Shown: in pieces, positions 18,935 to 28,911 of the stretch
How the letters are laid out: every line of letters starts with the position of its first letter
Numbering within the stretch: the first letter of the stretch is position 1
Assembly: GCA_016710765.1 (NCBI GenBank)
Contig: JADJUJ010000016.1
Span: 1 to 64,000, forward strand
Direction of reading: 5' to 3'
DNA: 64,000 nt
DNA from: Lewinellaceae bacterium
GTDB taxonomy: Bacteria; Bacteroidota; Bacteroidia; Chitinophagales; Saprospiraceae
Notes under the pieces: model-generated
What the model saw: the letters and a program-made list of their open reading frames with translations, nothing else
Told to the model about the DNA's origin: nothing
Database searches by the model: none
Translations under genes and position numbers: made by a program

Positions 18935-19846
18935 TTATTCCGACGTTTGCTTAGGTTGTATTGCATTGGTTTTTGCGTTTCGTTTGTTCATAAAATAGGC
19001 GAAGATACAGGCTGTCCAGAACGAGTACATCGAATACACCAGGGCTGGTTTAACCATCATTTGGTTGTGCAGAAGGTTACTGGCGATGAGAAAAGCCAGG
19101 GTGGTGTTTTGGACGCCCGACTCCATGGAAGCGGTGAGTCTGTCGGGGTGTTTTAGCCCCATGTATTGCATGAAATAATAACCAAAGAACAAGCAAGCTG
19201 CATTCTGCAGCAAAGCAAACGGCGTAATTAAAGTGAAATCGGAAATTGTCAGTCCGGAACCACCGTAGCTTTTGCCAGCAAACATTTTGATGGCAAAAAC
19301 AATTGCCAGGAGCACAAGCATGATGTATTTGGATGGCTGGCTGATTTTTTCAGCAAGCGCAGGAAAATTGCGACGCACCAATAAGCCAATAGTGGCTGGC
19401 ACAATGGTGATGAAAAAAATATGTCCGACGGTATCCCAGAACGGGAGATGCAGTTCTGCTGATTGACCCAGAAAAAGTTTTAAAGCAACATTGACAATAA
19501 TGGGTATGGAAAAAAGCGTCAGAAAACTATTAACCGAGGTAATTGATAGTGACAGTGCCACGTTGCCACGCCATAGATAGGTTAAAAAGCCGGAGGTTGC
19601 TCCACCCGGGCTGGCGGCCAGAATCACCAGCCCAATTTTTATTTCCGCAGGAAGGGGGGCCAGCATGGCGATTACCAAGGCAATCAATGGAAGCCCAAGC
19701 ATTTGAGCGCCCAATGCTGAAAAGAAAGCCTTAGGATGGCGCAGAATATGGTTAAAATCCCCCAAAACGAGAGATAAACCGACGCCAAACATAACAAGAC
19801 TTAATACGGCGCCAACCGCAATATCCACAATGAGTGAGGGTGCCAA
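18935..19846 (-). CDS. Bile acid:sodium symporter family (BASS) transporter
   Basis: The 303-residue protein has about nine or ten membrane helices with the BASS features: an early GVGLSL segment, the ILAASPGGATSGFLTYL motif in the first crossover helix, and the ESGVQNTTLAFLIA motif in the second. Members move bile acids, pantoate, pyruvate or other organic anions with sodium. The start is a TTG (in-frame upstream codons reach a stop without an ATG). It stands between repeat copy A and the coiled-coil gene. Substrate unknown. Confidence 0.88.
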   Translation of the reverse strand: MAPSLIVDIAVGAVLSLVMFGVGLSLVLGDFNHILRHPKAFFSALGAQMLGLPLIALVIAMLAPLPAEIKIGLVILAASPGGATSGFLTYLWRGNVALSLSITSVNSFLTLFSIPIIVNVALKLFLGQSAELHLPFWDTVGHIFFITIVPATIGLLVRRNFPALAEKISQPSKYIMLVLLAIVFAIKMFAGKSYGGSGLTISDFTLITPFALLQNAACLFFGYYFMQYMGLKHPDRLTASMESGVQNTTLAFLIASNLLHNQMMVKPALVYSMYSFWTACIFAYFMNKRNAKTNAIQPKQTSE

Positions 19847-19907
19847 ACGAATAGATCTAAAGTGGGCGTAAATGTAGGCTTACCAAAGGATCAAACCACC
19901 ATAAAAC

Positions 19908-22902
19908 TCAACGATCTTTCTTTTGTTTGGCTTTTTCTAATGCTTCTGCTTCATTCTTGAGTTGCTGCAGCCGTTCCTCAGCCGCTTTCAATCAGATTTT
20001 ACTTTGGCCAATTGCTCGGCCGCCTCCTGTACCAGCTTGTTGGATTGGTAAATGCTTTCAGCAGCATCCGTTTTAGCTTCCTCTGCGGCGGCCTTACTGC
20101 GCTCCTGAATATCCGCCAGTTGTTTGGCTTCGCGATCGCGTACCAAAGCAATGTTTTCTGCTGCATCGGCGCGTGCTTGTGCAACCCCGTCCACTGCTTC
20201 TTTTTGGCTGGCCGTAATTTCATCCAGTGATTTCTGACGGGCTTGTTCAGTATCCAAATGGTATTTGGTTACCCTCTCGGCCGTTTCTTTACGGGCAGTT
20301 TCAATTTCAGTAGCAGCCCGACTGCGGGCATCCTCTATCTCTTTGCGACTGCGATCGCGGGCGTCGGCCACTTCCTGAGCAATGAGGGCTTTCTGCGCCT
20401 CGGCCTCTTGCTTGGATTTGGTGATCTCTTCGATGGCCTTTTGCTTGGAAGCTGCGATTTCACGCGCACTGTTTTCACGGGCCTGTACAACCTGCGTTGC
20501 GGCTTCTTCTTGCGCTTTGGCAATGGCTTCGGCACTTTCCTGAATGCTTTTTGCTGCGTTCTCTTTCGATTTTTTAATGTCTTCTGCAGACTGCTGTCGG
20601 GTTAGTGCTAATTCTGCAGCAGCTTTTTCGCGTGCTGCAGCAACCTCAGCTGCCAACCGTTGTTTTTCCTGAGCGCTGTTTTCCCGCGCCATGCGAACGC
20701 TGTCGGCTTCGGCTGATTTTGCTAGTGCAATGGCTTCGGCACTTTGGCGCCGGGCTTCTGATACGGCATTGGCCGACTCCTGTTGCGCACGAACAGTTGC
20801 CTCTCTGGCGGCAGCAATTTCATTGGCTGCTTTTATCTGTGCGGCTTCAATTTCAGCAGCGGCCTTTTCCCTCGAAGAGACTACTTCTGTTGTATTACCG
20901 CTGACGGTTTCCTGCTGTTTTTTTCGTGCATCTTCGATTGATTTGGCCGTTTCTGCTTGTATTTGAGCAATTTTGGCATCTGCCGTTTGCTTACTGCTGG
21001 CTACTTCCGTGGCATAGGTCTGCTGCGCCTGGTCGGCACGGGCATTGGCATCCATAACCCGTTGCTTGGCTTCCTCTTGTGCCTTGATGATCTCCTGCTG
21101 GCTGCGTTCGCGTGCCTGTTGCACGGCAAGGGCAGATTCTTGCTTTACCTTGTCTTCCTGTGCCTTTGCAGCGGCAATTGCCTGTGCCAATTCGTCCTGT
21201 ATTTTCGTCAATTCCGTTTCGGCTTTCTGCCGGGCAAGTCCTACCTGGACAGCAATAGAATCACGTTGGCTTTTGGCCTTGGCCTGCGCATCGGCAATGG
21301 CGGCACTAGATTCGGTTTGCACCTGCTGAACGGTTTGCGCAGCGCGTTGGCGGTTGGCCGCAACATCTTGAGCGATTTCCACCTTTTCCGCCTGTGCTTT
21401 TTCCTTTTGCAGTTCAACTTCCCGACGGGCGAGTTCTATCTGATCGGCTGCTTTTTTACGGGCGTCCGCTACTTCAACGGCTGCATTTTCCTTTTCTTTT
21501 GCAACATTCTCACGAATATCGGCCATTTCCTTGGAAGAATTTTGTTCGAGCAGTGCCTTGTTTTCATTGGATTTTCGACGGGCTTCTGCCAGGTCAAGGG
21601 CGATTTTTTGCTTTTCCAGCACGGAATTTTCCTTGATCAATGCAATTTCATCGGAAGCATCCTCCTGCGTTTTTAAGATTTGCTCCGCTGCTGTTTTTTT
21701 GGAAGAAATGACATCTTCAATGGTTTTATCCTGTTCTGTCTTTGCCCGCTCCCGGGCGGCTGCAATATTTTGCGCATTTTCTTCCCGGATGCGTTTGATT
21801 TCCACATCAGAGTTGCCACGGGCCAGGGCTACCTCAGTAGCATATTCGGCCTTGGCCTTTTCTAGTTTATCCTTGATCGCAGCCAGTTCCTTTGCTGCAT
21901 TATCCCGTGCTTTTGCACCTCATCAGCCGAAACTTGCCGGGCTTTGGTGATTTCTTCACCGGCCGATTTCCGGGCAGCTTCTACGTCGATGTTTAATTTT
22001 GCGACAGCAGAATCGGCTTTTGTTTTGCTGGAGGAAATGAAGTTCTGGACCTCTGCTTTAGCCTTTTCTATTTCATCCAAACTCGATTTCCGGGCAGCGA
22101 CCACTTCATCGGCATATTCTTTCTTTTTCTGTGCGGCTGCTTCGCGTGCTTCAGCAACTTCTTGTTGCAATTGGGCTTTGATCGCATCCGACTTTGCTTT
22201 TTCTGCCTCTATTTCTGCCTTGAGGGAGGCTTTTGTTTTGTCTAACTCGGCCCGAAGGTCTTTTACCTCCTTGTCGTTGTTGACATTATTAGCCGGCTTA
22301 TTGGTTGTAGCAGCTGTTCCGTCGCCCCCCTGTGACGTTTTGGTGTTACTGACGGCTGCTCTTGGGCCGTCCAAGAGATAATTGGGGTCAAGCGCTGCCA
22401 GAAAACAGCCCGCCATTTTGTTCAGGTCCACTTGCCGGTTTGGGCTGACTTCGAATTTGTGTTTCTGCCGGCTTACAAAATTGATGTAGGTTACATAGCC
22501 AATAGTTGAAATCGACAACCATTCCACTGCTTCTTTGTCCAGTTGCAAAATATTGCGATGAGAAGGCACCGAGCCAGGAAGCACTTCATCCATATTGACG
22601 AAGCGATAGGAACGTTCCACACCGTTGGCATCGGCAAACAATACCTGATCGTCCTGATTGAACTCAATTCCGCCGATGGATGTCATGCGCCCAAAAATCC
22701 CCTTTTCATTGGCAAAAATTTGCATCTGATAGGAGTACCGTGCCCGAACCACAATGGTCAGGTTATTGGTACTGATAAACTGCACACCACCGATTTTTTT
22801 GTTATCGGTCATGACGGATGCACAGTCCTGGCTAAAAAGGCTGGAACTGCTGAGCAGGAGGAGGAGGAAAAGCGAAAGTAATGGGCGGAAGGAAAGGTGC
22901 AT
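19908..22902 (-). CDS. Giant exported coiled-coil protein with hendecad repeats, two frameshifts
   Basis: The start MHLSFRPLLS gives a signal peptide (to SSSLFSQ). Residues ~25-165 form a beta-rich N-terminal domain, followed by a Thr/Asn-rich linker. From about residue 200 to the end (~800 residues) the protein is an uninterrupted Ala/Glu/Lys/Arg-rich coiled coil. Much of it has an 11-residue period with small residues at fixed places (units like AREIAASKQKA), meaning a hendecad rather than heptad coil. The frame changes near 21905 and near 19990; the corrected protein of about 997 residues ends at 19908. Ser between units is frequent. It is probably a periplasmic or surface rod or spacer; no function can be named. 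Confidence 0.72.
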
Positions 22903-23007
22903 ATGACAGGGAGTAGGTTTGACTGTTTGGGCGGCAATTTAAAGCATTTTTGTGCTTTAATTAAAATATTATGTTATGCCAGGCGGTACAATATATAATT
23001 AATTGTG

Positions 23008-24426
23008 CTATTGCTTTTCATATAGGGTGAGGTAAACACCCTGTGCCTTCCAGGTTTGGCGGGCTACCCAAGGGGGCGATTCCAGTATTTGATAGTCTTC
23101 CTGATTTAAATCGTTGAAAATATTGGACGCCAGGATGAATTTATTCTGTTCATAGCCCACCGGTGCAAAATTGCGCTGGTCTCCGTTCAAACTCAGATTC
23201 TCGCCGGTGTTCAGACTTGGGAACGCCGTTCCGACCGTTGAAAACGGAATATTATATTGATCTAAATACCCCACGGCCTGCGCCCTGAGATCAAAATAAG
23301 GCCGGTATGCAAGGGTTGCATCCCAATCCATTGAAACACCGCGTGGATAAATCCAGCAGTTTCCACTAACCATGGCCAATAGATAGACGCCAATCAGTAC
23401 CTTTTTGGTTGTCTGCCCAAGAGATGACGATATCAGGGTGCTCAGGGCTAAAATGTGTAAAGCCACCATAGCGGGCAGGAAATACCGGTGAGCGGATAGA
23501 TTTTGGTACATCACGGCGGAAACAGACAATAGGCCCAGGGTCAGTCCGAATAATCCTGCAAGTTTTGCGTTGGGTGCTTGTTCCTGCCCACTGCGCCATC
23601 GTAGCAGCATCCACGCCAGCAGGGCCCATGCTGCGAATCTGCCCAGGTCGAGCCAGCGCCAGCCCAAAATGGCTACATTGCGAAGCATGCCTTTCCAATC
23701 GGCGCTTTGAAAGGCCGGCGCCCAGGGTGATTCAGGGTGGAACCCCGTCCAACCAGCGGATTGTTCATGCCATCCTAAAAACCACAGTCCAAATGCAATG
23801 CCAGGGACAAAACTAAGTGCCATCCAAAGCAACATCCTGGGTTGAGCACGCAGGGTGTGCCATTGCAGAAACAACCACCAGGTACCCAGTGCTGCGCCCA
23901 CCATCATTCCCCTTAAACTGACCATCACAAGGCCCAAAACGGCCACTGCCAGCCAGAAATGCTGCCGGGCGGTAATGCTGTGTACCGCAAGCAAAAAAAA
24001 GAAAAGTAAAGGGATGTCTGGGCTCACCAGCATGCTTTGCCCGGCCATTACTGGATCTGCCATAACGATGATGAACAGTATGGGCGCCCACTTTTTACCC
24101 AAAAATCGCGAACCGAGTTGCAACAAAAGTCCTGTAATACCCATTAAAAAGGGAAACATGGCCCAATGGCTAACGGGGAGGGTTTTTCCAAAAAGCGTCC
24201 ATAATACGGCCAGATAATACCCAAAAATGGGTGGATGGCCACTGTCAATATCAGTAGGAAGCACTTCCCAGTGCAGATGGTGCTCATAAAAAAAATGGGC
24301 ATGCTTGGAGGCAAGTTGGATGCTGTCCCAGAAAAATGGGTCGTGTTGTGTTATGGCCAATATTCCAATCGGATACAGCCAGCACAAAAGGGTAGGTAGT
24401 TTGCGGGTAAGTGCGGTTGGAAGCAT
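23008..24426 (-). CDS. GT39-like membrane glycosyltransferase (dolichyl-phosphate-mannose transferase superfamily)
   Basis: Start chosen at MLPTALTRK (24426), where the first hydrophobic helix begins; the in-frame ATG further up (24489) adds an unconvincing N-terminus. About ten membrane helices. The first external loop carries the acidic motif region (QHDPFFWDSIQLASKHAHFFYEHH) and GHPPIFGYYLAVLW, typical of GT-C enzymes that take a polyprenyl-phosphate sugar as donor. C-terminal ~120 residues are soluble. Expected to act on the periplasmic side; acceptor unknown. No polysaccharide genes lie directly beside it. Confidence 0.78.
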   Translation of the reverse strand: MLPTALTRKLPTLLCWLYPIGILAITQHDPFFWDSIQLASKHAHFFYEHHLHWEVLPTDIDSGHPPIFGYYLAVLWTLFGKTLPVSHWAMFPFLMGITGLLLQLGSRFLGKKWAPILFIIVMADPVMAGQSMLVSPDIPLLFFFLLAVHSITARQHFWLAVAVLGLVMVSLRGMMVGAALGTWWLFLQWHTLRAQPRMLLWMALSFVPGIAFGLWFLGWHEQSAGWTGFHPESPWAPAFQSADWKGMLRNVAILGWRWLDLGRFAAWALLAWMLLRWRSGQEQAPNAKLAGLFGLTLGLLSVSAVMYQNLSAHRYFLPAMVALHILALSTLISSSLGQTTKKVLIGVYLLAMVSGNCWIYPRGVSMDWDATLAYRPYFDLRAQAVGYLDQYNIPFSTVGTAFPSLNTGENLSLNGDQRNFAPVGYEQNKFILASNIFNDLNQEDYQILESPPWVARQTWKAQGVYLTLYEKQ

Positions 24427-24513
24427 TTCGGTTGGCCAAGGATGGTGTAGAGCAGTTGGGATAGCAGCGGCCCAAAAATAAACACTCATCCGGGGTTTTG
24501 GCCAAAAAAATAC

Positions 24514-25110
24514 CTAATTTAGTTTGGTTCCGATAAGCCTTAGGAACTCGCTGCGGGTTTCATTGACCTGAAACTCGCCGGTGAAGGCAGAAGTTGTGGT
24601 GGTGCTGTTTTGTTTTTGAACGCCCCGCATCATCATACACATGTGTTGTGCTTCAATGACGACCGCTACACCAAGTGGCTGCAGGGTATACTGAATAATG
24701 TCTCGAATTTCAAGCGTCAACCTTTCTTGCACTTGTAATCTGCGGGAAAAAACATCGACAATACGCGGGATTTTGCTGAGCCCAACGATGTAGCCATTGG
24801 GAATGTAAGCGACGTGCGCCTTTCCAAAGAATGGCAGCATATGGTGTTCGCAGAGCGAATAAACCTCTATGTCTTTTACGATAACCATTTCACTGTAATC
24901 TTCCTTAAACATGGCAGATCGTAAAATCTCACCGGGGTCCTGCGTGTAACCCTGGGTCAGAAATTGCATGGCTTTGGCTGCCCGTTCCGGCGTTTTAGAA
25001 ATGCCATCCCGCTTGGTATCTTCGCCAAGGTCGTGAAGCATGCTGTCGAAGTTCAGTTTCAATTTTTCGGTCAGTGCCTGATCGTATTCTTCTTTTTTAG
25101 TGTAGGCCAT
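24514..25110 (-). CDS. folE: GTP cyclohydrolase I
   Basis: The enzyme makes 7,8-dihydroneopterin triphosphate from GTP, the first step toward tetrahydrofolate. The start MAYTKKEEYD at 25110 gives 198 residues, the usual length. Visible motifs: TPERAAKAM near residue 40, the zinc and active-site segment SLCEHHMLPFFG, the GLSKIPRIVDVFSRRLQVQERLT region, and the second zinc Cys in QHMCMMMRGV. The C-terminus RSEFLRLI is typical. A monocistronic gene, divergent from the LytS gene. Confidence 0.95.
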   Translation of the reverse strand: MAYTKKEEYDQALTEKLKLNFDSMLHDLGEDTKRDGISKTPERAAKAMQFLTQGYTQDPGEILRSAMFKEDYSEMVIVKDIEVYSLCEHHMLPFFGKAHVAYIPNGYIVGLSKIPRIVDVFSRRLQVQERLTLEIRDIIQYTLQPLGVAVVIEAQHMCMMMRGVQKQNSTTTTSAFTGEFQVNETRSEFLRLIGTKLN

Positions 25111-25383
25111 GATGCAATGGTATTTGTCCAGATGAATTGGAAGTCCTAACAAGTTTTCTGCAACTTAGTTGCAAGCAAGTGACTGCTTCACCGCCAAGCA
25201 CGGCAGGTGATTGGCTGCCCCTTTATAAGGATCCAGCCAAAGGTAAAGGAATTATAAAAAGTGATGGCGGGATTGGCCCTCGGCCGACGGGCGATCGCAA
25301 CTTCATCCCTGCAATACCGGCATTTATCGAATAAATCTACCCGTCCGGGCGACTTTGTGTTTTTTTGCTGTACCAATAACAAC

Positions 25384-26436
25384 ATGACAGCCCGCAAACA
25401 GCTCGATCGATTGTACAACCTGCTTACCCGCAGGGTCGTATACCATTCCCTCTTCTGGATGGTGTTATTTGCCGTCATGCTCTGGGAAGCTTTTCAAAGC
25501 GGCGTGAACTGGCGGATTGGCGTCAGCAGTGAACTGGTGAGCCTGTTTTTCTACGCTGTGTTGGTGTATGTCAATCTATTTTACCTTATTCCAAATTACC
25601 TCGCCAGGAAACAGTTCACTTATTTTTCCCTTGTGCTGGCTTCAAGTGCTGTTCTGGCTCCCATCAAAGTGTTGGTATTGTACCTGGTATTATCGGGGCA
25701 GCCCGAATTTCAGTCGGAACTCGTTGCCAAGCAAGGGTATGTCTTTATGGGTAATGTACTGATCATGCTACTGTCCACTACCTTGCGGGTAATCATGGAT
25801 TGGTGGCGTTATCAGGCAGAAAAACAAACCCTCCTCACACAAAGCATGCAAAGTGAACTGCGGTTTTTAAGAAGCCAAATCAATCCTCACTTTCTGTTCA
25901 ATACCCTGAATAACCTGTATGCATTGACCTTGAAAAAGGACAATAAAGCGCCAGAAATCGTGCTGAAATTGTCTGAAATCATGCGGTATATGTTGTACGA
26001 ATGCAATGAAAAACGCGTGTATTTATCCAAGGAAATACAATACATGCAGAATTATCTCGATCTGGAGCGGCTTCGCCAACCTGCGGGCGCGGAGGTGAGC
26101 GCATTGGTAGAGGGCAGTATCAGCGATCAGATGATCGCACCTTTGTTGCTGGTGCCTTTTTTGGAAAACGCCTTTAAACACGGGCTGAACCACCATTTGG
26201 AAGGTGGTGGCTATGTTCGTGTACACATTATGGTAGCAGGAGATGATATGGAGTTTCAAATTAGCAACAGTAAAACCAACAGTTTTCCCCGGCAGGAACA
26301 TCCCAGAAGTGGCGGAATCGGTTTGGTTAATGTTCGGCAACGACTCCAAATCTTGTATCCCAAACAGCATGAACTGCATACGGAGGACTCTCCGAACGAT
26401 TACACCGTCACCCTAAGTTTGAATTTAAAGGGCTGA
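25384..26436 (+). CDS. LytS/YehU-type sensor histidine kinase
   Basis: The start MTARKQLDRL at 25384 precedes four membrane helices (about residues 20-145). The His_kinase (LytS-type) domain follows with the phospho-acceptor in RSQINPHFLFNTLNNLYAL, and a HATPase domain with PFLENAFKHG and GGIGLVNVRQRL. This class pairs with LytTR response regulators, and one follows 83 bases downstream (26520..27242). Signals are unknown; such pairs in Bacteroidota often control polysaccharide or envelope genes. The 273-base gap to folE upstream holds both promoters but no clear -7 match. Confidence 0.9.
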   Translation: MTARKQLDRLYNLLTRRVVYHSLFWMVLFAVMLWEAFQSGVNWRIGVSSELVSLFFYAVLVYVNLFYLIPNYLARKQFTYFSLVLASSAVLAPIKVLVLYLVLSGQPEFQSELVAKQGYVFMGNVLIMLLSTTLRVIMDWWRYQAEKQTLLTQSMQSELRFLRSQINPHFLFNTLNNLYALTLKKDNKAPEIVLKLSEIMRYMLYECNEKRVYLSKEIQYMQNYLDLERLRQPAGAEVSALVEGSISDQMIAPLLLVPFLENAFKHGLNHHLEGGGYVRVHIMVAGDDMEFQISNSKTNSFPRQEHPRSGGIGLVNVRQRLQILYPKQHELHTEDSPNDYTVTLSLNLKG

Positions 26437-26519
26437 AATTTGTGCATTCAGACAAGTACAATTACCTTAGGGCAATCAAGTCAAAACAAAAACCTGCAAT
26501 TTATTAAGTCCGCATCACC

Positions 26520-27242
26520 ATGCTAAAAGTAATGATCGTCGACGACGAACCCCTGGCTCTAGACGTTCTTGAAACCTACATCCAACAAATGCCCGAATTA
26601 CAGCTGGTGCGCCGCTGTTCGAATGCATTGGAAGCCAATGAGGCCCTCAAAAGCGAACAAGTTGATCTGATGTTTTTGGATATTCAGATGCCTCAACTGA
26701 CCGGAATTGATTTTGTGAAAAGCCTGAGCCACCCGCCAATGGTGGTATTTACTACAGCTTATCCCAATTATGCCATCCAGGGTTTTGATCTCAATGCGCT
26801 TGACTATTTGCTCAAACCGGTGTCGCTGGATCGCTTCATGAAATCGGTTAACAAAGCCCTCGACCATGCCAACAGTCAGCGTGATGGTGCGGGCAACAAC
26901 CATGAACCTGAAGCCGATTTTTTCTTTGTAAAAGCAGATAAAAAATTAGTAAAAGTCAACTTTGAAGACATCATTTTTATTGAAGGTCTCAAGGACTACG
27001 TGATCATCCGCTTGCTCAACGGGAGGGTGATTACTTTGCAAACGATGAAAAGCCTGGAAGAGCGCCTGCCTTCCAATTTGTTTCGACGCATTCATCGCTC
27101 TTATATCGTGGCCATGGATAAAATTGCGGCCATTGAAGGCAACATGGTGGAGGTAATGGAAAAAGACAAACCCAAACTGTTGCCCATCGGTAAGAATTAC
27201 CGGGACGAATTGCTGGTCATGATTGATAAAAACAGGCTGTAA
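26520..27242 (+). CDS. LytTR-family response regulator
   Basis: 240 residues: a receiver domain (1-120) with the acidic pair DDE at the start, phospho-acceptor Asp in LMFLDIQMPQLTG, conserved Thr in VFTTAYP and Lys in LLKPV; then a linker and a LytTR DNA-binding domain (about 140-238) with FIEGLKDYVII and the RIHRSYIV motif. It is the partner of the LytS kinase just upstream, in the same direction. It probably binds direct repeats upstream of target genes; none were identified. Confidence 0.93.
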   Translation: MLKVMIVDDEPLALDVLETYIQQMPELQLVRRCSNALEANEALKSEQVDLMFLDIQMPQLTGIDFVKSLSHPPMVVFTTAYPNYAIQGFDLNALDYLLKPVSLDRFMKSVNKALDHANSQRDGAGNNHEPEADFFFVKADKKLVKVNFEDIIFIEGLKDYVIIRLLNGRVITLQTMKSLEERLPSNLFRRIHRSYIVAMDKIAAIEGNMVEVMEKDKPKLLPIGKNYRDELLVMIDKNRL

Positions 27243-27254
27243 CGCGGCTTTGTT

Positions 27255-27823
27255 TTACAGGTATTTTGGGAAAGGATAGCCCTGCTCCCTGGCGGCTTTT
27301 GCCTTTAATATCAGCCCCGAAACCATGTCAAGCGTGAGGGTTGTGGTATCAATTACACAATCAAAATTGTCGAGATTGGCACAGTTGGCGCCATATTTCA
27401 GCAAGAAGCGCGCATTTTCACTCTCTTTTCTTGCCTGATTTTAGCAACAGCCTCATCTAGCGTCTGGTATTGCTCGCTGTTGCGTCGTGGGTCTGTCAAA
27501 ATGCGCTCGGCAGCCACCCGAATGTCTACTTTCAAATACACCTTAAAGGAACTGGGCATGAAATGCCAGGCCATTCGGCTGTCCACAACATAGCCGTTTT
27601 CATTGTCATTAAGGCTGATGAAAATGGAGTCAATTTTTTCATCAATGCTAGGATCCACATCCGCCCTACGGTTCATCTCCAGGGTGTCGAGGCCCATTTC
27701 AGCCGCCAATTGCCGTTGTATATTACCTGTCGACAGGTACTGATAACCGGTTTTTTCGCAAAGTATTCGGGAGGTTGCGCTTTTGCCACTTCCAAGGTCA
27801 CCAGTAAGGGTTATTTTGTTCAT
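27255..27823 (-). CDS. Cytidylate-kinase-like P-loop nucleotide kinase, frameshifted
   Basis: The start MNKITLTGDLGSGKSATSR at 27823 puts the P-loop GDLGSGKS at residues 8-15, and the next segment (YQYLSTGNIQRQLAAEMG) is the CMP-kinase family's substrate region. The reading changes frame near 27430 in a mixed AAAAGAGA stretch, then continues RKESENARFLLKYG, DCVIDTTTLTLDMV and the stop at 27255. Length after correction is about 189 residues, a short member of the cytidylate kinase family, like those sometimes called AAA or Cmk-like. It phosphorylates a nucleotide or related small molecule; whether it is a true CMP kinase is uncertain. Convergent with the LytTR gene. Confidence 0.72.
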
Positions 27824-27850
27824 ACGTTGTAGTGCTTTCCAAAGAGGCCG

Positions 27851-27858
27851 CAAAAGTA
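27851..27858 (-). promoter_or_regulatory. Bacteroidota -7 promoter element for the Cmk-like gene
   Basis: Minus-strand TACTTTTG matches TAnnTTTG, 27 bases before the ATG at 27823. No TTG at the -33 distance. Confidence 0.4.
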
Positions 27859-27939
27859 GCGTAAATATGGCTAATTATGCTGCCTGGTCTGTAATCTGAT
27901 GAAAAGCGGCTACTTTAGCCCCAGAAAACAAAGCAGATA

Positions 27940-28908
27940 ATGAAGAACAAGCATCTTGTGCTGCTCTTCCTGGGCACCTTGCTGTTGGGGCTGTTGCTTC
28001 GGCAATTCCCCTGGCAGAAAAATGCGACACCGGCGGTGGATTTACTTCGAATCGATTCCGTATCGGTTGACCGCATTCGCTTACAATTTCCCAATCAGCC
28101 AGCCTTGAACCTGCAAAAGGACGCAGCGGGCTGGCGATTGGTTTGGGATGAATTTCGCGAAGAAATACTCCCTTCTGAGCCGGTTAATGCCTTGTTGCAT
28201 GGACTTATTCCCTTGAAATCGACCCCTGCTGGTGCAGATATAGATTGGGAAAGCGCAGGGCTGAAAGCGGATCAGGCGATACAGGTTTTTTTAAGGTCCT
28301 CCAAGCGGGAAGAAGGGCTGCTTATTGGCAATTCCGTTGTGGATGCCGGACAGGAATATACCTATGTGGCACTGCCCGGGCAACAAAAAATATACAGGGC
28401 GCCAGGCCGATTGCTGGATTTGCTGACATTTAAGCAACAGGGCAGAGCCTCCGCTGACTGGTGTAAATTCAAGCCAGGCGCCGTGCGGTCAATTGGCACG
28501 GGGCTTATTGGCAACCCGTACCGGCATTGGGTATTTCAGGATTCCACTCAGCGCTGGGTAGCCGACACGCTGCAGGCCGACTCCCTTGCCGTTGCATATT
28601 GGTTGCAAACCCTCCAGCAGGTGAAAAAGGCATATCCTGCAGATTTTTTTGACGACAGCAGGGTAGGGCAGTTGCCAATGTCTGCCATTGAACTGGAATT
28701 GGATTCCGAACTTTTGTCGTTGCATTTTTATTATCTCAGAAACCCAACCGTACCGGAAGATTTATCCCGTCTGCAATTCAAGCCACTGCCTCAACCCTGT
28801 TACATCGTACAATCTTCCCAGCAGCCCAACCAATGGTATGCCTTATACGATACCAGCCTGGTGCAGCGTATCCTGAACATATTTCCCCACAAAAAGTATA
28901 AACCCTGA
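27940..28908 (+). CDS. DUF4340-like membrane-anchored protein
   Basis: The N-terminus is a membrane anchor (residues 5-21). The mature part begins RIDSVSVDRIRLQF and repeats short strands of the pattern seen in DUF4340 proteins (a beta-rich domain associated with GldG/ABC-like systems in Bacteroidota); I offer this family by pattern only. 322 residues. The next gene starts three bases after its stop, so it is the first gene of the five-gene unit with the DprE1-like oxidase. No enzymatic motif seen. Confidence 0.55.
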   Translation: MKNKHLVLLFLGTLLLGLLLRQFPWQKNATPAVDLLRIDSVSVDRIRLQFPNQPALNLQKDAAGWRLVWDEFREEILPSEPVNALLHGLIPLKSTPAGADIDWESAGLKADQAIQVFLRSSKREEGLLIGNSVVDAGQEYTYVALPGQQKIYRAPGRLLDLLTFKQQGRASADWCKFKPGAVRSIGTGLIGNPYRHWVFQDSTQRWVADTLQADSLAVAYWLQTLQQVKKAYPADFFDDSRVGQLPMSAIELELDSELLSLHFYYLRNPTVPEDLSRLQFKPLPQPCYIVQSSQQPNQWYALYDTSLVQRILNIFPHKKYKP

Positions 28909-28911
28909 ACC

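Noticed and set aside
20243..21950. Long open frames on the plus strand opposite the coiled-coil gene
   Set aside because: They are Phe/Leu/Cys- or Ala/Ser-rich mirror frames produced by the biased Ala/Glu/Lys codons of the coiled-coil gene on the other strand.
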